The translations under genes and the position numbers were made by a program. From Clostridiaceae bacterium (GTDB taxonomy: Bacteria > Bacillota > Clostridia > Oscillospirales > Acutalibacteraceae), in NCBI GenBank assembly GCA_016285645.1, contig JAEERC010000053.1, positions 1-64,000 of the forward strand: a DNA stretch of 64,000 bases. The letters are read 5' to 3'. Position 1 is the stretch's first letter, and every line of letters begins with the position of its first letter. Of this stretch, positions 18,121 to 26,359 are shown piece after piece. Below the pieces are notes generated by a model. The model saw nothing but the letters and a program-made list of their open reading frames with translations. It was not told where the DNA came from and ran no database searches.

Positions 18121-19374
18121 ATGGCACGATTTCAGAAATTATATGAATATGTTGACAGCGTCTGCGATAAACTCGGCGATGAGGCGTTAAAACAGGATTT
18201 CAGAAAATGCTATCTCAACACTCTTGAAACCACCGTACGTTATGACGATGACGGCAATGTTTTCATCATAACAGGCGATATCGAGGCGATGTGGCTTCGC
18301 GACAGCAGCGTTCAGGTAAGCCATTATGTACGCCTCGCGGGCGAATGCGAGGATTGCAGAAATCTTGTTAAACAACTGCTTGAACGCCAGTTTAAATATA
18401 TTCTCGAAGACCCCTACGCGAACGCCTTCAACGAAAAACCGGACGGCACAGGTCATAAGGATATCACTTTTACAAAACCGATTGTTTTCGAGAGAAAATA
18501 CGAGATTGACTCCTTGATATATCCTCTGTGGCTTCTGAATAAATATTACGGTTATACAAAAGATACTAATATTTTCAATGACCTGTTTTTTGAAACATAT
18601 GGTGTAATTCTGAACACATTAATTGATGAACAGGATTATTTCAATAAATCGCCTTATTCGTTTATAAGACCGGATGACCCCGACGATTCCCTGCCGAACG
18701 AAGGAAAAGGCCCCGATTACAAATATACGGGGCTTGTGCGTTCCGCTTTCCGACCGAGCGATGACAGATGCGCCTATCCCTTCCTTATTCCGTCAAACCT
18801 GTTCATAATCGCTACCGTAAAACGCCTTAATGAAATATTATCGGGTCTCGGCATCGGCGGCAAATATATTGAAAAAGGCGAAACACTCCGCAGAGAAATA
18901 AGCGAGGGAATTGAAAAATACGGTACGGTTGACAGTGAATTCGGAAAAATTTACGCCTACGAAACCGACGGTCTCGGCAATTATCTTCTGATGGACGACG
19001 CAAATGTGCCGAGTCTTCTCTCACTTCCGTATCTTGATTACTGCGATAAGGATGACGCGATTTACCGGAACACCAGAAAGTTTGCTTTGAGTAAAAGCAA
19101 TCCCTTTTATTATGAGGGAAGTTTCGCGAAAGGAATCGGCAGTCCGCACACTCCCGACCGGTTTATCTGGCATATTTCCCTTATAATTCAGGCGCTTACA
19201 TCCGGCAGTGAAGAAGAAATAAAGAATATTTTTGAAATTCTGCGAAACACCACCGCTTCAACGGGGTTTATGCACGAAGGGTTTGACTGCGACAATCCCG
19301 ATAACTACACACGCAGCTGGTTTGCCTGGGCGAATACGCTGTTTTCAATATTTATAATTGATTGCATAATATAA
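18121..19374 (+). CDS. Glycoside hydrolase family 125 (exo-alpha-1,6-mannosidase)
   Basis: Predicted inverting enzyme that removes terminal alpha-1,6-linked mannose from glycans. The 417-aa protein has the family signature GDIEAMWLRDSS at 52-63. Predicted catalytic residues are an Asp in RPSDDRCAYPF (214-215) and a Glu in FMHEGFD (386), followed by RSWFAWANTLF. There is no signal peptide, so it acts in the cytoplasm on imported oligosaccharides. The ribosome site is weak (GGGTGA across the preceding stop), which suggests coupling to the flavoprotein gene. No mannose transporter or other mannosidase is nearby. It is followed by a strong terminator. Confidence 0.88.
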   Translation: MARFQKLYEYVDSVCDKLGDEALKQDFRKCYLNTLETTVRYDDDGNVFIITGDIEAMWLRDSSVQVSHYVRLAGECEDCRNLVKQLLERQFKYILEDPYANAFNEKPDGTGHKDITFTKPIVFERKYEIDSLIYPLWLLNKYYGYTKDTNIFNDLFFETYGVILNTLIDEQDYFNKSPYSFIRPDDPDDSLPNEGKGPDYKYTGLVRSAFRPSDDRCAYPFLIPSNLFIIATVKRLNEILSGLGIGGKYIEKGETLRREISEGIEKYGTVDSEFGKIYAYETDGLGNYLLMDDANVPSLLSLPYLDYCDKDDAIYRNTRKFALSKSNPFYYEGSFAKGIGSPHTPDRFIWHISLIIQALTSGSEEEIKNIFEILRNTTASTGFMHEGFDCDNPDNYTRSWFAWANTLFSIFIIDCII

Positions 19375-19378
19375 CAAA

Positions 19379-19405
19379 AACGGCTTGTCCGAAAGGCAAG
19401 CCGTT
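19379..19405. terminator. Bidirectional terminator between GH125 gene and argF
   Basis: AACGGCTTG (19379-19387) pairs with CAAGCCGTT (19397-19405). A-rich sequence on the left and T-rich on the right give U-tracts on both strands, so it serves both convergent genes. Confidence 0.88.
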
Positions 19406-19412
19406 TATTCTT

Positions 19413-20321
19413 TTAATTGTCGGAGAGAAGTTTTACGAGAACCGCTTTCTGCGCGTGGAGTCTGTTTTCGGCTTCGTCGAAAATCTCCTCTGCGTGTTCC
19501 TCAAACACCTTGGTTGTGATTTCTTCCTCTCTGTGCGCGGGAAGGCAGTGCATAACCATAACATCGGGCTTGGCTGCCGCGGTTACGGAATCGTTAATCT
19601 GATAGCCGCTGAACGCCTTGCGTCTTATTGCCGCCTCGCTCTCCTGGCCCATCGAAGCCCATACATCGGTGTAGAGAACATCGGCATCCTTTGCCGCTTC
19701 AAGAATATCGGTTGTGCAAAGGAAAGTGCCGTTTTCCTGCGCCCATTTCATAATATCCGCGTCCGGCTGATAGTCGGCGGGGCAGCCGATTGAAACGCTC
19801 ATACCCATTTTGATACCGCCGACAATAAGGGAGTTCGCCATATTGTTGCCGTCGCCTATGTAGCAGAGTTTTTTGCCCTCAATAACCTTTTTATGCTCGC
19901 GAATTGTCATAAGATCCGCCAGCACCTGGCAGGGATGGCAGTAATCGGTAAGACCGTTAATAATCGGAATGGAGCCGACTTTCGCAAGAGTCTCAACCTC
20001 TTCCTGAGCGAAGGTTCTTATCATAATTCCGTCAAGGTAGCGCGACATAACCCTGGCAGTATCCTCTACGGGCTCTCCCCTGCCTATCTGTAAATCGTTG
20101 GAGCTTAAGAAAAGCGCCGAACCGCCGAGATCATACATACCGACCTCAAAGGAAACCCTTGTTCTTGTTGAAGATTTCTGAAAAATCATACCGAGGGTTT
20201 TGCCCTTTAAATAGTGGTGTTCAATGCCGTTTTTCTTTTCGTATTTAAGCTGGTCGGCAAGATTTAAAAGCTGTGTTATTTCCTGAGTGGAAAGGTCCGA
20301 TAATTTAAGAAGATGTTTCAT
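19413..20321 (-). CDS. argF: Ornithine carbamoyltransferase
   Basis: Carbamoyl phosphate plus ornithine gives citrulline in arginine biosynthesis. The 302-aa protein has the carbamoyl-phosphate loop STRTR at 51-55, the HPCQVLADLMT motif, and the ornithine-binding HCLPAHREEE. Length is typical. No other arginine biosynthetic gene is adjacent, so it is a lone argF with its own promoter. That promoter overlaps a perfect ARG box (20355-20368), which points to repression by the ArgR encoded at 25907-26359. A catabolic role (arginine deiminase pathway) is possible but less likely with this operator and no arcA or arcC nearby. Confidence 0.94.
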   Translation of the reverse strand: MKHLLKLSDLSTQEITQLLNLADQLKYEKKNGIEHHYLKGKTLGMIFQKSSTRTRVSFEVGMYDLGGSALFLSSNDLQIGRGEPVEDTARVMSRYLDGIMIRTFAQEEVETLAKVGSIPIINGLTDYCHPCQVLADLMTIREHKKVIEGKKLCYIGDGNNMANSLIVGGIKMGMSVSIGCPADYQPDADIMKWAQENGTFLCTTDILEAAKDADVLYTDVWASMGQESEAAIRRKAFSGYQINDSVTAAAKPDVMVMHCLPAHREEEITTKVFEEHAEEIFDEAENRLHAQKAVLVKLLSDN

Positions 20322-20354
20322 TGTTTTGTCCCCTCATATAATATTTATAAAACT

Positions 20355-20368
20355 TGAATAATTATACA
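20355..20368. promoter_or_regulatory. ARG box (ArgR operator) at argF
   Basis: TGAATAATTATACA fits the ArgR/AhrC consensus TGNATWWWWATNCA at every defined position on both strands. It covers the -10 box of the argF promoter (20361-20366), so bound ArgR would block RNA polymerase. Confidence 0.75.
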
Positions 20369-20389
20369 TTACAGTTATTCCGTTGTCAA
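20361..20389 (-). promoter_or_regulatory. Promoter for argF
   Basis: Minus-strand consensus boxes: TTGACA (20384-20389), 17-base spacer, TATAAT (20361-20366), about 40 bases upstream of the argF start. GAGGGG precedes the ATG. Confidence 0.85.
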
Positions 20390-20399
20390 TAATTAATAC

Positions 20400-20428
20400 T
20401 TGAATAAAATTCTTACGAGTATTAAAAT
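20400..20428 (+). promoter_or_regulatory. Promoter for the first lipoprotein gene
   Basis: TTGAAT (20400-20405), 17-base spacer, TAAAAT (20423-20428), 18 bases before the ATG at 20447. Divergent from the argF promoter. Confidence 0.65.
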
Positions 20429-20446
20429 AAAAAACGAGGTGAGATT

Positions 20447-21010
20447 ATGAAAAATACCGCTCTGATTGTTTTATCATTGTTATTGATATTTCTCTGCGGA
20501 TGTTCGGGTAAAAACGATTCCGGCAATACGGAAACCGTTACCGCTGCCGTGACCGAAAAAACGGAAAAACTGCCCGACAACGAATTTGACAACAAATTTC
20601 TTAAAATAGAACCCGAAGAATTATATCTCGGCTCGGAAGCGAGCATCACTTCAACCCTCAACAATGACGGCTCAAAATCAAGCGATTATATTTATAACAA
20701 CAAAGATTTTTTTGAGACGGTTTATTATGATTCTCAGGGAAAAGCCACCGGCTACAGAAAAACCATGCTGGATTCCCAAGGCAGAAATAAATGTATATAT
20801 ACTTATAAATCCGACAAAACCTTTAATATCGCCTGCTTAAATGAATATGATTCGGAAGGTCTGTTTTACCGCTATTATTTTTATAATTCCGATTGCGAGC
20901 TTGTATGCTACCAGGTTGTTCTTTACGATGAAAACGGAATAGACACCGGTGTTGCTTTATATGATCTCGAAGGAAATATTCTTGACGATTTTCCCGATGA
21001 ATTGAACTGA
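20447..21010 (+). CDS. Lipoprotein with YD-repeat-like C-terminal half
   Basis: 187-aa predicted lipoprotein: a hydrophobic signal ends in the lipobox LCGC (Cys at about 19), and a low-complexity Thr/Glu linker follows. Residues 85-185 hold repeated short units of the type Y-D-x-x-G-x-x-x-x-Y, such as YYDSQGKATGY, LDSQGRNK, EYDSEGLFYRY, LYDENGIDTG and LYDLEGNI. These resemble the YD/RHS or MORN-like beta repeats of surface proteins. The next gene (21114) encodes a protein of the same design, so the two are probably paralogues. Each has its own promoter. Function unknown; extracellular face of the membrane is inferred from the lipobox. Confidence 0.75.
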   Translation: MKNTALIVLSLLLIFLCGCSGKNDSGNTETVTAAVTEKTEKLPDNEFDNKFLKIEPEELYLGSEASITSTLNNDGSKSSDYIYNNKDFFETVYYDSQGKATGYRKTMLDSQGRNKCIYTYKSDKTFNIACLNEYDSEGLFYRYYFYNSDCELVCYQVVLYDENGIDTGVALYDLEGNILDDFPDELN

Positions 21011-21043
21011 TTATTAACAAATTGTAATAAATTTATTTATTAA

Positions 21044-21072
21044 TTGATTTATAAAGATTTGTATGATAAAAT
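21044..21072 (+). promoter_or_regulatory. Promoter for the second lipoprotein gene
   Basis: TTGATT (21044-21049), 17-base spacer, TAAAAT (21067-21072), about 42 bases before the ATG at 21114. Confidence 0.65.
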
Positions 21073-21113
21073 ACAATCGTTCAAAATACTTCTTTCATAA
21101 TCAGGAGGAAAAA

Positions 21114-21821
21114 ATGAAAAAGATTATCGCTTTATTGATTTGCCTTTCAACCGTTCTTGTTTTATTCGGCTGCGGCAAAAAAGACGAAACCAAAGACCTG
21201 CCCGACAATGTTACAACAACAGTTCTTTCGGGCGATTTCAGTAATATCTCCGTTGAAAAACCGGAAATTAACACAGAACTTGAAACTGTGGCGCGCGCCA
21301 ACGAAAAAGGCGGCAAGGATGTTTATTACAACGTCGAAAACGACCCCTCAAAGTACGATTCCATTGTTAAATATGATAAAGACGGAAATGTAACTGAATA
21401 CAATGTTTTTACCTATTATGAAGACGGTAAAAATCAGACCGTGAGAAGGTTTGACGGCGAGGGCAATTTCATTTCGGCTACTTCCTATGAATTTGACGAA
21501 AACGGATTAAGAACACACATTTATTATTACAATGCAGACGGTTCTCTCAGCTATTACGAAGAGGATATATATGACAAAGACGGCAATCTTATAGCCGCTC
21601 CCCTTATTGACACCGAGGGCAGAACTCTCGCCAAAGGCGAAAGACCCGAAACAACCAAAAAGTCGGAGACAACCACCAAGAAGGGCGAAACAACAACTAA
21701 GAAGGGTGAAACAACCACCAAAAAGGGAGAAACCACTACAAAGAAAACCGAAACATCAACATCCAAGCCTGTTTCAACAACCATAGTAAAAGCCTCTGAA
21801 ACAACAAAGGGTGCTCAGTAA
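21114..21821 (+). CDS. Lipoprotein with YD-like repeats and a Lys/Thr-rich tandem-repeat tail
   Basis: 235-aa predicted lipoprotein. The ATG at 21114 follows AGGAGG; the open frame extends to 21063 but lacks a ribosome site there. The signal ends in LFGC. The middle (about 70-165) repeats the unit seen in the preceding gene: KYDKDGNVTEY, RFDGEGNFIS, EFDENGLRTHIYY, NADGSLSYY, IYDKDGNLI. The C-terminal 50 residues contain five 7-residue units KK(S/G/T)ETTT, a positively charged, probably disordered tail that could sit in the cell wall. It overlaps the next gene by one base. Confidence 0.75.
   Translation: MKKIIALLICLSTVLVLFGCGKKDETKDLPDNVTTTVLSGDFSNISVEKPEINTELETVARANEKGGKDVYYNVENDPSKYDSIVKYDKDGNVTEYNVFTYYEDGKNQTVRRFDGEGNFISATSYEFDENGLRTHIYYYNADGSLSYYEEDIYDKDGNLIAAPLIDTEGRTLAKGERPETTKKSETTTKKGETTTKKGETTTKKGETTTKKTETSTSKPVSTTIVKASETTKGAQ
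21657..21761 (+). repeat. Five 21-bp tandem repeats in the lipoprotein gene
   Basis: Five in-frame units encode KKSETTT, KKGETTT (three times) and KKTETST. Units differ at synonymous positions (for example GGC, GGT and GGA for Gly), so the array is not a very recent expansion. Confidence 0.85.
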
Positions 21822-22114
21822 TGACAGGGCTCAATGTATATTATCATTTAAAGCCCGGCAAAATGAGCGAGTTTATCGACTCACTCGTCAATAACAATAT
21901 CGCGGACCTTTGCAGAAATGAGAACGGCTGCCTTCAGTATGATTATTTCAGGTCTCTTGATGACCCCGACAATGTTCTTCTGCTTATTGAAAGATGGGAA
22001 ACACCCGAGGCGCAGAAGGTTCACACAACCCAGCCGCATTTCATTCTGCTCCAGGAACTGAAAGCAAAATTTGTTGAAAAAACCGAGTTTTTCAACTACG
22101 CCGAATGCAAATAA
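21821..22114 (+). CDS. Antibiotic biosynthesis monooxygenase (ABM) domain protein
   Basis: 97-aa single-domain protein of the dimeric alpha-beta-barrel ABM/YgiN type. The pattern NVYYHLKPGKMSEF, then NENGCLQYDYFRSLDDPDNVLLLIERWE, then the H-x-x-x-P-H segment VHTTQPHF is characteristic. Members include quinol monooxygenases, LsrG-type isomerases and many of unknown role. The start overlaps the preceding stop as TAATG, so translation is coupled to the second lipoprotein. A strong terminator follows. The pairing of a cytosolic ABM protein with a surface lipoprotein is unexplained. Confidence 0.8.
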   Translation: MTGLNVYYHLKPGKMSEFIDSLVNNNIADLCRNENGCLQYDYFRSLDDPDNVLLLIERWETPEAQKVHTTQPHFILLQELKAKFVEKTEFFNYAECK

Positions 22115-22126
22115 ACAGAATCTAAA

Positions 22127-22152
22127 AACGCTGCATCGTTTGATGCAGCGTT
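22127..22152. terminator. Bidirectional terminator between ABM gene and tyrS
   Basis: AACGCTGCATC (22127-22137) pairs with GATGCAGCGTT (22142-22152), an 11-bp perfect stem with a GTTT loop. T-rich tracts on both strands serve both convergent operons. Confidence 0.92.
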
Positions 22153-22158
22153 CTGTTT

Positions 22159-23400
22159 TTATTCGATAACAATCTTATGGAAAACCTTTTTGCCTTTTTT
22201 GATTATGAACGAATCGGCGTTGATATCTTCGGCGCTGAATGAAGCGTAAACATCTGTTATCTTTTCATCATTGACCGAAATGCCGCCCTGCTCAATGAGT
22301 GTGCGCGCGTCTCTGCCGGATTTGGCAATCTGCGTTTTCAGAAGGAGATCAATCAGTTTTATTCTGCCGTCGGTAAAATCCCCGGCTGTAACTGTTGTTG
22401 TGGGCATATCGGCACTGTCCGCGCCGCCGCCGAAAAGCGCCTTGGCGGCGTTCTGCGCTTTTACCGCCTCCTCTTCGCCGTGAACGAGTTTTGTAAGTTC
22501 ATAGGCGAGTATTTCCTTTGCCTTATTGAGCTGACTGCCCTCCCACGAATCCATCTCGTCAATCTGCTCGAGAGGCAGGAAAGTGAGCATTCTTATACAT
22601 TTGAGTACGTCCTTGTCATCAACATTGCGCCAATACTGATAAAACTCATAGGGCGATGTTTTATCGGGGTCAAGCCATACCGCGCCCGAAACGGTTTTGC
22701 CCATCTTCTTGCCTTCGGAATTGAGAAGAAGAGTAATGGTCATTGCCTGTGCCTTCGCCTCGTCTTCCTCAAGGCCCATCTTTTTGCGTATAAGTTCCCT
22801 GCCGAAAAGCATATTGCTCCACTGGTCGTCGCCGCCGAACTGAAGGTTGCAGCCGTAGTGTTTGTAAAGATAATAGAAGTCGTAACTCTGCATTATCATA
22901 TAGTTGAACTCAAGGAAGGAAAGACCCTTTTCAAGTCTAAGCTTGTAGCATTCCGCGGCGAGCATCTTGTTGACCGAAAAATATGGTCCGACATCCCTGA
23001 GAACATCAATATAATTTAAGTCAAGAAGCCAGTCGGCGTTGTTTACAAGAAGCGCCCTGCCCTCCGAAAAATCAATAAATCTGCTCATCTGCTTTTTAAA
23101 GCATTCAATGTTGTGATCTATCGCTTCTTTTGTAAGCATCTGGCGCATATCGGTTTTGCCCGAGGGGTCACCTATCATTCCTGTTCCGCCGCCTAAAAGG
23201 GCAATCGGTTTGTTGCCCGCCATCTGAAGCCTTTTCATAAGGCAAAGCGCCATAAAGTGGCCTACATGCAGACTGTCGGCGGTGGGGTCAAAGCCGATAT
23301 AGAAGGTCGCCTGACCGTTATTGATTAAATCCTTTACTTTCTGTTCGTCGGTTACCTGGGCAATAAGACCTCTGGCAACAAGTTCATCATAAATCTTCAT
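22159..23400 (-). CDS. tyrS: Tyrosine--tRNA ligase
   Basis: Class I aminoacyl-tRNA synthetase that charges tRNA-Tyr. The 413-aa protein has the HIGH-type motif HVGH (45-48), the tyrosine pocket QSYDFYYL and GGDDQW, the KMSKS-type motif KMGKT, and a C-terminal S4-like RNA-binding domain (SGRDARTLIEQGGISVND). AAAGGA precedes the ATG. It is the last gene of the long nusB operon, only 19 bases after the TIM-barrel gene. No T-box leader fits in that gap, so it lacks the tRNA-sensing control common for tyrS in Bacillota. Confidence 0.96.
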   Translation of the reverse strand: MKIYDELVARGLIAQVTDEQKVKDLINNGQATFYIGFDPTADSLHVGHFMALCLMKRLQMAGNKPIALLGGGTGMIGDPSGKTDMRQMLTKEAIDHNIECFKKQMSRFIDFSEGRALLVNNADWLLDLNYIDVLRDVGPYFSVNKMLAAECYKLRLEKGLSFLEFNYMIMQSYDFYYLYKHYGCNLQFGGDDQWSNMLFGRELIRKKMGLEEDEAKAQAMTITLLLNSEGKKMGKTVSGAVWLDPDKTSPYEFYQYWRNVDDKDVLKCIRMLTFLPLEQIDEMDSWEGSQLNKAKEILAYELTKLVHGEEEAVKAQNAAKALFGGGADSADMPTTTVTAGDFTDGRIKLIDLLLKTQIAKSGRDARTLIEQGGISVNDEKITDVYASFSAEDINADSFIIKKGKKVFHKIVIE

Positions 23401-23419
23401 TTTCTTTTCCTTTCGGGTT

Positions 23420-24205
23420 TTATTTAAGCGCTTCTTTTAAAGAAACAAGCGCAAGCTTTGCGTCGTTGTAAAAATCTTCGCTTCCCGCCTCAACGGAGCA
23501 GGTTTCAACTCCGGTGGCAAGAAGACTGTCAATAAATACTTTCTGCGAAAAGCCGTCGCCGGAAGTGGGATAAACTCTTCTTTTATCTCCGCCAACGGGG
23601 TTGGAAGTGTGCGCGTGAACAAGAGTTCCTTTGTAATCCGTAAGACTCTCAATCGGCTCATCCATACATATCATATGGTAAACATCCGCGAGCACTTTCA
23701 GATTGTCAATCTTTAATCGTGAAATGCATTCAAAACTTTCTTTGACTGTATTGAAAATATTACATTCTTCAATTCTGAGCGGTTCTATAACAACCGTTAT
23801 ACCGTGTTCGCGAGCCATGGGGCAGATTATGTTTTCAATATCCCATTCAATCTCTTTTAATCCGTCTTCTGCAGTCATTGAGTCGGGAATTTTTCTCGCT
23901 CCGCCTGAACCGAATACAACCGATTTTATACCGAGAAGATCGGCTCGTTTAAAGAGTTTGTCAAGGTATTGTCTTATTCTGTCCTTATCGCTTTCGGGCC
24001 CCGCGAGTTTTATTTCACCGGGAATAAAACCGTTTGCTACGGGCATAGGCAGATCGATTTCTTTAAAGTGGGCAAGAAAAGAATCAAATTCGTCATCGTT
24101 TAAAGATGATATCGCTCCGCAGCCGCCTTCGCAATAATCATAACCGAGTTCTTTTAAAATTGCAATTCTTTCAATATTATTCGATATACAGGCGCCGAAT
24201 TTCAA
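23420..24205 (-). CDS. Sugar phosphate isomerase/epimerase (xylose isomerase-like TIM barrel)
   Basis: 261-aa protein of the AP-endonuclease-2/xylose isomerase-like superfamily. It starts KFGACISNNIERIAILKELGYDYCEGG. Metal-ligand positions are seen as VIEPLRIEECN (Glu), LADVYHM (Asp, His), LVHAHTSN (His) and CSVEAGSED (Glu), with a GSGGARKIP strand-4 block. No signal peptide. It lies between recN and tyrS without a biochemical link to either. Epimerase, isomerase or hydrolase activity on a sugar or sugar acid is possible. Confidence 0.8.
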   Translation of the reverse strand: MKFGACISNNIERIAILKELGYDYCEGGCGAISSLNDDEFDSFLAHFKEIDLPMPVANGFIPGEIKLAGPESDKDRIRQYLDKLFKRADLLGIKSVVFGSGGARKIPDSMTAEDGLKEIEWDIENIICPMAREHGITVVIEPLRIEECNIFNTVKESFECISRLKIDNLKVLADVYHMICMDEPIESLTDYKGTLVHAHTSNPVGGDKRRVYPTSGDGFSQKVFIDSLLATGVETCSVEAGSEDFYNDAKLALVSLKEALK

Positions 24206-24214
24206 TCAATCACC

Positions 24215-25888
24215 TCAATCCCAATATATTCCCGCATTCACAAGCATCTCGTGCGCGTTTTCAAGCTGAAGCTGAGTAATATTCGCTCCGCCCATAATTC
24301 TTGCAAGTTCCGCTTTTCTCTTTTCAAAATCGAGTACGGACACATCCGTAAATGTTTTATTGTCTCGAACGGATTTTTCAATTTTAAGATGTCTGTCGGC
24401 ATGGGCGGCAATTGAAGCGAGATGTGTAACGCAAATAACCTGCCTGCCTTCTGAAACTTCCTTGAGTTTAAGGGCGATTTTCTGAGCCGCCTCACCGCTT
24501 ACGCCCGAATCTATTTCATCAAATATGAGCGTTCCTATATCGTCCTTAGCTGAAATAACATTTTTAATGGCGAGCATTATTCTTGAAAGTTCGCCGCCGG
24601 AGGCGATTCTGGCTATCGGTTTCGGCTCCTCGCCGGCGTTCGCGCTGATTAAAAACTCTACCGAATCGGCGCCCTTTGAGGAATATGAGGCGGGTTCGAT
24701 TTTTACCCTGAAATCAACATTCGGCATTTCGAGAAAGCGCAGTTCATCGGCGACTCTGCTTTCAAAAATTTTTGCCGCATCTACCCTTGATTTTGTAAGA
24801 ACAGCCGCCTTTGTTTTTATTTCATCTGAGAACTTTTCAAGTTTTAATTCGAGTTGAGCGTATTTCTCATCGGAGAGATTTATGCTGTTTCTCTCATCTG
24901 TCATATTCTTTAACGCTTCAACGGCGAATTCTTCGGTTCCTCCGTATTTATGAGTAATTCTGTAAATCAGGTCAAGCCGTTCATCTACACGCGCCATCTC
25001 ATTTTCATCAAAGCCGAATCTGTCCTGCAGTGTTCTGACTTCATTTAAAAGTTCTTCGGCGGCAATGCTGATTTCCGCGGCGTTTTCAGCGGATTCTTTC
25101 GCGTCATCCGAAAAACCGGATGCCGTCTTAAGCAGTTCGGCACAGGTTTTCATATTGTCGCAAAGCCCGTTGCTGTCATCGGAAGAAAGAATTGATAAAC
25201 ATTGCTCATAGCATTTTTTGACTTTTGAGGCGTTCTGAAACAGTGTTTTTTTCTTTGAGAGTTCCTCTTTCTCACCGATTTTTATATCGGCGTCCTCAAG
25301 TTCTTTTATCTGAAAATTGAGATAATCAAGGCGGTTTGCCTTTTCGTCCTCATCGGTATAAATCGCGTCCAGTTCACGCTTGGTTCTTACAAGTTCCGAA
25401 AAACAGGCTTTATATTCGGATTTAATTGAGTCATTGTCCGCAGTTCCGTCAATAAATAAAATATGCTTTTCGGGTTGGAGCAGCGCCTGACTGTCGTGCT
25501 GACCGTGAATATTTACAAGCAGTTCACCGAGCTGTCTGAGCATACCTACTGTGGCGGGAGAGCCGTTAATTCTGCACACATTGCGCCCGTCGGCGAAAAT
25601 AGAGCGTGAAATAATAAGCGTCGTACCGTCGGGTTCGGCGCCGATTTCAGCGATTTTTTCAATGACATCAGCCGAAACAGAGGAAAAAACCGCGGTTACT
25701 TTGGCGGAATCCGCGCCCGAACGGATAAGTTCCCTCGATGTTCTTTCACCGAGAACAGCGCAGAGCGAGTCAATAATAATTGATTTACCCGCGCCCGTCT
25801 CACCCGTGAGCACATTGAAACCGCTTTCAAATTCTATTTCCGCGCTTTCTATGACGGCTATATTTTCTATTTTCAGACTTTCGAGCAT
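24215..25888 (-). CDS. recN: DNA repair protein RecN
   Basis: SMC-like ATPase that acts early in double-strand break repair, tethering or protecting broken ends. The 557-aa protein has N-terminal Walker A GETGAGKS (29-36), a central coiled coil rich in Glu, Lys and Leu, the ABC signature region RIASGGELSRIMLAIK, Walker B TLIFDEIDSGVSG and the QVICVTHLASIAAHAD switch. Length is normal. It is located after argR, a widely conserved pairing in Firmicutes. Confidence 0.96.
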   Translation of the reverse strand: MLESLKIENIAVIESAEIEFESGFNVLTGETGAGKSIIIDSLCAVLGERTSRELIRSGADSAKVTAVFSSVSADVIEKIAEIGAEPDGTTLIISRSIFADGRNVCRINGSPATVGMLRQLGELLVNIHGQHDSQALLQPEKHILFIDGTADNDSIKSEYKACFSELVRTKRELDAIYTDEDEKANRLDYLNFQIKELEDADIKIGEKEELSKKKTLFQNASKVKKCYEQCLSILSSDDSNGLCDNMKTCAELLKTASGFSDDAKESAENAAEISIAAEELLNEVRTLQDRFGFDENEMARVDERLDLIYRITHKYGGTEEFAVEALKNMTDERNSINLSDEKYAQLELKLEKFSDEIKTKAAVLTKSRVDAAKIFESRVADELRFLEMPNVDFRVKIEPASYSSKGADSVEFLISANAGEEPKPIARIASGGELSRIMLAIKNVISAKDDIGTLIFDEIDSGVSGEAAQKIALKLKEVSEGRQVICVTHLASIAAHADRHLKIEKSVRDNKTFTDVSVLDFEKRKAELARIMGGANITQLQLENAHEMLVNAGIYWD

Positions 25889-25906
25889 TTTAAAACTCCG
25901 TGACTG

Positions 25907-26359
25907 TTATTTATTGAGAATGTTGTTTATTGATTCCTTCATTTTTTCGGCAGATTCCGCCGTTTTGCAAAGGGCGAAAATTGTGTCGTCGCCGGCTATT
26001 GTACCGACAAGACCTTCCCAGTGCATGGAATCGAGTGCGGCGCAAGCCGCCTGAGCCATACCTACATAGCACTTGACTGCCACCATATTCCCGGCGTTGT
26101 CCGCTTTGACTACCGAATGCTCAAATATGCTTTTATATTTGCCTATAAGTTCAGTTGTATCGCCCGTGTCAACGGCGTATCTGCTCACACCGCTGTCATC
26201 GGTTTTTTTGACAAGCCGCAGGTCCTTTATATCCCTGGAGATTGTCGCCTGAGTGGTCTTGAATCCGTTTTCATTGAGTTTTTCGAGAAGCTCCGCCTGA
26301 GTTGAAAGGGTGTTCTCCTCAATCAGTCTCAGTATCAATTCATGTCTTTTCTTTTTCAT
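25907..26359 (-). CDS. argR: Arginine repressor
   Basis: Hexameric transcription factor that binds ARG boxes with arginine as corepressor. The 150-aa protein has the winged-helix N-domain (KKKRHELILRLIEENTLSTQ, TTQATISRDIKDLRL) and the C-terminal oligomerisation and arginine-binding domain ending in GLVGTIAGDDTIFALC. Length is normal. It sits between nadK and recN with no gap to nadK, the usual place in Clostridia. The best target in this window is the ARG box at argF (20355-20368). Confidence 0.96.
   Translation of the reverse strand: MKKKRHELILRLIEENTLSTQAELLEKLNENGFKTTQATISRDIKDLRLVKKTDDSGVSRYAVDTGDTTELIGKYKSIFEHSVVKADNAGNMVAVKCYVGMAQAACAALDSMHWEGLVGTIAGDDTIFALCKTAESAEKMKESINNILNK

Noticed and set aside
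21657-21761. Tandem repeats as a CRISPR or other array
   Set aside because: The units are in-frame, back to back with no spacers, and encode a regular peptide tail.
23401-23419. T-box leader for tyrS
   Set aside because: The gap before tyrS is 19 bases, far too short for a T-box; tyrS is read from the upstream operon.
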